A stretch of 49,453 nt of DNA. It comes from CAYWHE01 sp964458125. Lineage in GTDB: Bacteria > Bacteroidota > Bacteroidia > AKYH767-A > OLB10. This document shows, one piece after another, positions 46,733-49,453 of the stretch (its first letter is position 1; every line of letters begins with the position of its first letter). The position numbers and the translations under genes are program-made. The DNA is taken from assembly GCA_964458125.1 (NCBI GenBank), contig CAYWHE010000002.1, positions 1 to 49,453 of the forward strand, written 5' to 3'. The notes under the pieces are model-generated. The model saw nothing but the letters and a program-made list of their open reading frames with translations. It had not been told where the DNA came from and did no database searches.

Positions 46733-47128
46733 AAGAAACGCAAACCGTCCTGTCGCTTTCCGGGTTAAACCGGGGGGAGGAAAGTCCGGGCAACAAAGGG
46801 CGCCACACTTCCTAACGGGAAGGTCAACGGGTAACCGGTGAACAGACAGTGCCACAGAAAATAACCGTCCCGCTTCCGGCGGGATAAGGGTGAAAACGTG
46901 AGGTAAGAGCTCACGGGTGTTTGCAGTGATGCAGGCACCGGGTAAACCTTGTGGGTTGAAAGACCAAATATATCCGGTTCCGGGGACGGCCCGTTCCCGT
47001 CCAGGCAGTAATGCCTGGCAACCGGAAGGGTAGGTTGATAGAGGTGAACGGCAACGTTCATCCCAGATAAATGACAGGATGCTGCTTAGGCAGTAACAGA
47101 ACCCGGCTTACAGGTTTGCGTTTTTTTT
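46733..47128 (+). ncRNA. rnpB: RNase P RNA, bacterial type A
   Basis: Recognised from the conserved core: GAGGAAAGTCCGGGC near 46777, ACAGACAGTGCCACAGAAAA near 46842, GTAAGAGCTCAC near 46903, GGTAGGTTGATAGAGG near 47029, and GATAAATGACAGGATGCTGC followed by AACAGAACCCGGCTTACAG near 47100. The P1 stem pairs AAACGCAAACC (46736-46746) with GGTTTGCGTTT (47113-47123), and the T-run at 47121-47128 serves as terminator. It is the catalytic RNA that trims tRNA 5' leaders. The length of about 390 nt is normal. Confidence 0.97.
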
Positions 47129-47255
47129 ATGAATCAGTTCAGGGCTGAATCCCTGGATCCATAATTCAACCGCTAAAGGGACGATTTTTCAAAATCTTTT
47201 CTTTCAGAAAAAGCTGCTGAATAACTGAAACTTCTTCTTACTTTGCACATCCTTT

Positions 47256-49325
47256 ATGCGGAAGTTATTGATTTTTATTTCCAACAAGCATGAGATGATT
47301 TTGCGCAGCATCATCATCGTGGCCTCCGTGCTGGTGATGGTTTATCTCATGCCGCATCACATCCGCTACAGGCTGGAGTATAAGAAGGGTAAACCATGGA
47401 CCGGAGAAACTCTTCAGGCGCCATATCGCTTTGCCATTCTCAAATCACGGGATTCCCTGGAAACGGAAAAACGGCAGCTCATGCTGGAGGCCCCCGTCTG
47501 TTACGGACTTGATTCTGTGGTCAGACAAAAGGTTTTGACGGGGTTCAGGAAAAACCTGACCGGGTCGTTTAGCGGGCTGATCGTTCCCAGGGCGGAACCG
47601 GAATCCGATGCAGGCAAAATGCTGTCTACCGGCGAGGAAGTTTTGCATAACCTTTATCAGACAGGAATCATCCATCTGTCGAAAAGCAGCCCGGAAATGA
47701 GCGGGAAGCCCGTCATGCTGATCACCGGAAATAAATTCACCTACCGGGAACCCGAAGAGTTTTATACCATCACCTCGGCCCGCGATTATATTCATGGTTT
47801 CCTGTTCTCCAACCCGGCTCCCTTTAACGACAGGCTGGAGCAGCAGCTCATACAGGTGCTCGAACCGGATGTTTATTATGACGAGGCCACCACCTCCAAA
47901 ATCAAGGACCAGTTGCTGGAAGGCATTTCCCTCACGCACGGTTACGTCAACAAGGGCGATGTCATTATTGCCAAAGGCGAGCTGGTGGATTCCAGGAAAA
48001 GTTTGCTCATCGAATCCCTGAGGGCCACCTTTGAACGCAGGGATGAACCCGTGGAGAGTACGGGAGAGGTCCTGGCCGGCCACCTGGCCCTGGTGAGCAT
48101 CGCCATCGGTGTGCTGATGATCTTCGTAGCTCTTTTCCGCAAGGATGTTTTTGCCGATAATAAACGCATGACCATCATTTTCCTGTCCATCATCCTGCTG
48201 GTTTTTGTGTATTCGAGGGCCCTGCGTATGGAAGCGGTAAACCTTTACATCGTGCCCTGCTGTATATTGCCCATCGTCATCCGGGCCTTTTTCGACACGC
48301 GCGTGGCCTTGTTCACCCATGTGATCACCATCCTGATTTTAGGCTCCATCGCGCCCAACAGTTTTGAATTTGTGTACATGCAGATCATTGCCGGTATGGT
48401 AGCCATTTTCAGCATTGTCAATCTCCGCAACCGCTCCCAGTTGTTTATAGCCACCAGCCTGATCTTCCTGGCTTACCTGGTTTGTTACATCGGTCAGAGC
48501 ATCATCCATGAAGGAAGCATACTCCGGGTGGAATGGGCCAATACCACCTGGCTCTTTGCCAACGCCATCCTCACCCTGTTCGCTTACCCGATCATTTACG
48601 TATACGAGAAGGTGTTTGGGGTTATTTCCGATGTCAAGTTAATTGAGTTGTCCGATGTCAACGTTCCGTTGCTGAGGGAGCTTTCACTCAAGGCACCCGG
48701 CACCTTCCAGCATTCCATGCAGGTGGCCAACCTGGCCGAGGCAGCCGTTTACAGGATCGGCGGAAATGCTTTGCTGGTCAGGGTTGGCGCCATGTACCAC
48801 GACATCGGCAAGATGGACATGCCCATGTATTTTATCGAAAACCAGAGTACGCAGGTCAATCCACATGACGAACTGACCTTTGATGAAAGCGCCAGGATCA
48901 TCATCAGTCACGTGATCAAGGGAATTGAAAAGGCGAAGAAACACAACCTGCCCGACCTGATCATTGATTTTATCCGCACCCATCACGGTACCACCATGGT
49001 GCAGTATTTCTACCAGAGTTTCCTGAAAAATTACCCGGAGAAAATTCTGCATGAAGAGGATTTTCAGTACCCGGGACCCATTCCGTTTTCCAGGGAAACA
49101 GCCGTGCTCATGATGGCCGATTCGGTGGAAGCTTCTTCGAGAAGCCTTCCCAACCCCGATGAGGAATCCATTGATGAACTGGTGGAAGCCATTATCGACA
49201 GGCAGATAGCCCAGCAGCAGTTTATCAATTGCGATATTACCTTTAAGGATATCACGGTCATCAAAAAGCTTTTTAAGAAAATGCTCATGAGCATTTACCA
49301 TGTGCGTATTGAATACCCGCACTGA
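47256..49325 (+). CDS. pgpH: PgpH-type 7TM-HD cyclic-di-AMP phosphodiesterase
   Basis: 689 residues. An N-terminal membrane anchor (IIIVASVLVMVYLM) is followed by an extracytoplasmic 7TMR-HDED domain at about 40-270, a block of about seven helices at 275-465, and a cytoplasmic HD domain at about 480-650 with H486 (FQHSMQVANLAE), H515-D516 in YHDIGK, and further His residues (ISHVIKG; IRTHHGT). PgpH proteins hydrolyse c-di-AMP to pApA and control potassium and cell-wall homeostasis. A TTACTTTG at 47238-47245, close to the -7 consensus, may be its promoter. Upstream is rnpB, with 127 bp between. Confidence 0.93.
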   Translation: MRKLLIFISNKHEMILRSIIIVASVLVMVYLMPHHIRYRLEYKKGKPWTGETLQAPYRFAILKSRDSLETEKRQLMLEAPVCYGLDSVVRQKVLTGFRKNLTGSFSGLIVPRAEPESDAGKMLSTGEEVLHNLYQTGIIHLSKSSPEMSGKPVMLITGNKFTYREPEEFYTITSARDYIHGFLFSNPAPFNDRLEQQLIQVLEPDVYYDEATTSKIKDQLLEGISLTHGYVNKGDVIIAKGELVDSRKSLLIESLRATFERRDEPVESTGEVLAGHLALVSIAIGVLMIFVALFRKDVFADNKRMTIIFLSIILLVFVYSRALRMEAVNLYIVPCCILPIVIRAFFDTRVALFTHVITILILGSIAPNSFEFVYMQIIAGMVAIFSIVNLRNRSQLFIATSLIFLAYLVCYIGQSIIHEGSILRVEWANTTWLFANAILTLFAYPIIYVYEKVFGVISDVKLIELSDVNVPLLRELSLKAPGTFQHSMQVANLAEAAVYRIGGNALLVRVGAMYHDIGKMDMPMYFIENQSTQVNPHDELTFDESARIIISHVIKGIEKAKKHNLPDLIIDFIRTHHGTTMVQYFYQSFLKNYPEKILHEEDFQYPGPIPFSRETAVLMMADSVEASSRSLPNPDEESIDELVEAIIDRQIAQQQFINCDITFKDITVIKKLFKKMLMSIYHVRIEYPH

Positions 49326-49415
49326 GAGCGATTCAGATTCAGGAAAATTTCTTCAGGCCTTCTCCGGTCAGCCGGATTGTTTTCTCCATTTCGCTTCTGT
49401 TAAATCAATGAGACT

Positions 49416-49453
49416 ATCGTTTCAGAAGCTCCAGAGGAGCGAACTGAAGCGAT
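49416..49453. terminator. Hairpin at the window end
   Basis: ATCGTTTCAG (49416-49425) pairs with CTGAAGCGAT (49444-49453) with one G-T pair, and inside it GCTCC pairs with GGAGC (49428-49440). It may end the pgpH transcript, but the window stops at the hairpin base, so a T-tract cannot be seen. It could also belong to a dispersed repeat. Confidence 0.35.

Noticed and set aside
46577..47061. Minus-strand frames of 92 and 98 aa
   Set aside because: They lie over the RNase P RNA gene and its upstream terminator.

Overview
The window is chromosomal DNA from a member of the Bacteroidota, probably a gliding or surface-adhesive environmental lineage near Chitinophagales/Sphingobacteriales (the order is an inference). 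The evidence is three giant proteins ending in type B (gliding-motility-associated) type IX secretion sorting domains, two with type A sorting tails, a PorP/SprF protein, a PorE-like OmpA protein, a CcoN-CcoO fusion, and promoter -7 elements of the TAnnTTTG type. No mobile element, tRNA or CRISPR array is visible.

Layout. (1) 1-4324 (+): the 3' part of a giant cell-surface protein with thirteen 75-residue repeats, interrupted by a 100-N assembly gap. (2) 4554-26604 (-): an apparent four-gene operon, in transcription order a 3453-aa SprB-repeat adhesin, a 2784-aa SprB-repeat adhesin, a PorP/SprF outer-membrane protein and a PorE-like TPR/propeller/OmpA protein. The two adhesin genes share an apparently perfect 6928-bp direct repeat (7871-14798 = 16303-23230) but have unrelated N-terminal heads. 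(3) 26605-28379: a regulatory stretch with a possible 34-aa membrane peptide and an orphan LytTR response regulator, divergent from the adhesin operon. (4) 28380-30836: a T9SS cargo fibre made of 24 exact 17-residue YadA-head-like units plus an S74 self-cleaving chaperone. (5) 31003-39831: a cbb3 oxidase locus (ccoI, ccoS, ccoNO, ccoQ, ccoP, ccoG, ccoH and a TauE/SafE membrane protein). (6) 40001-42361: two lipoproteins, one of them a serine-hydrolase-like esterase. (7) 42362-46534: a remnant of a fibre gene, a second S74 fibre protein and a type A sorted surface protein. (8) 46733-47128: RNase P RNA, then a PgpH-type c-di-AMP phosphodiesterase gene and a hairpin at the window end.

How it fits together. 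The first 30 kb is largely devoted to making and exporting surface adhesins by the type IX system. In Flavobacterium, type B cargo needs a co-encoded PorP/SprF partner, and here one partner follows two adhesins with the same stalk and sorting domain. The LytTR regulator is the obvious local candidate for control. The cbb3 locus serves micro-oxic respiration. The most unusual feature is the pair of adhesin genes with different heads on an identical 2309-residue stalk, which is consistent with ongoing gene conversion or cassette-like head exchange, provided it is not an assembly error.
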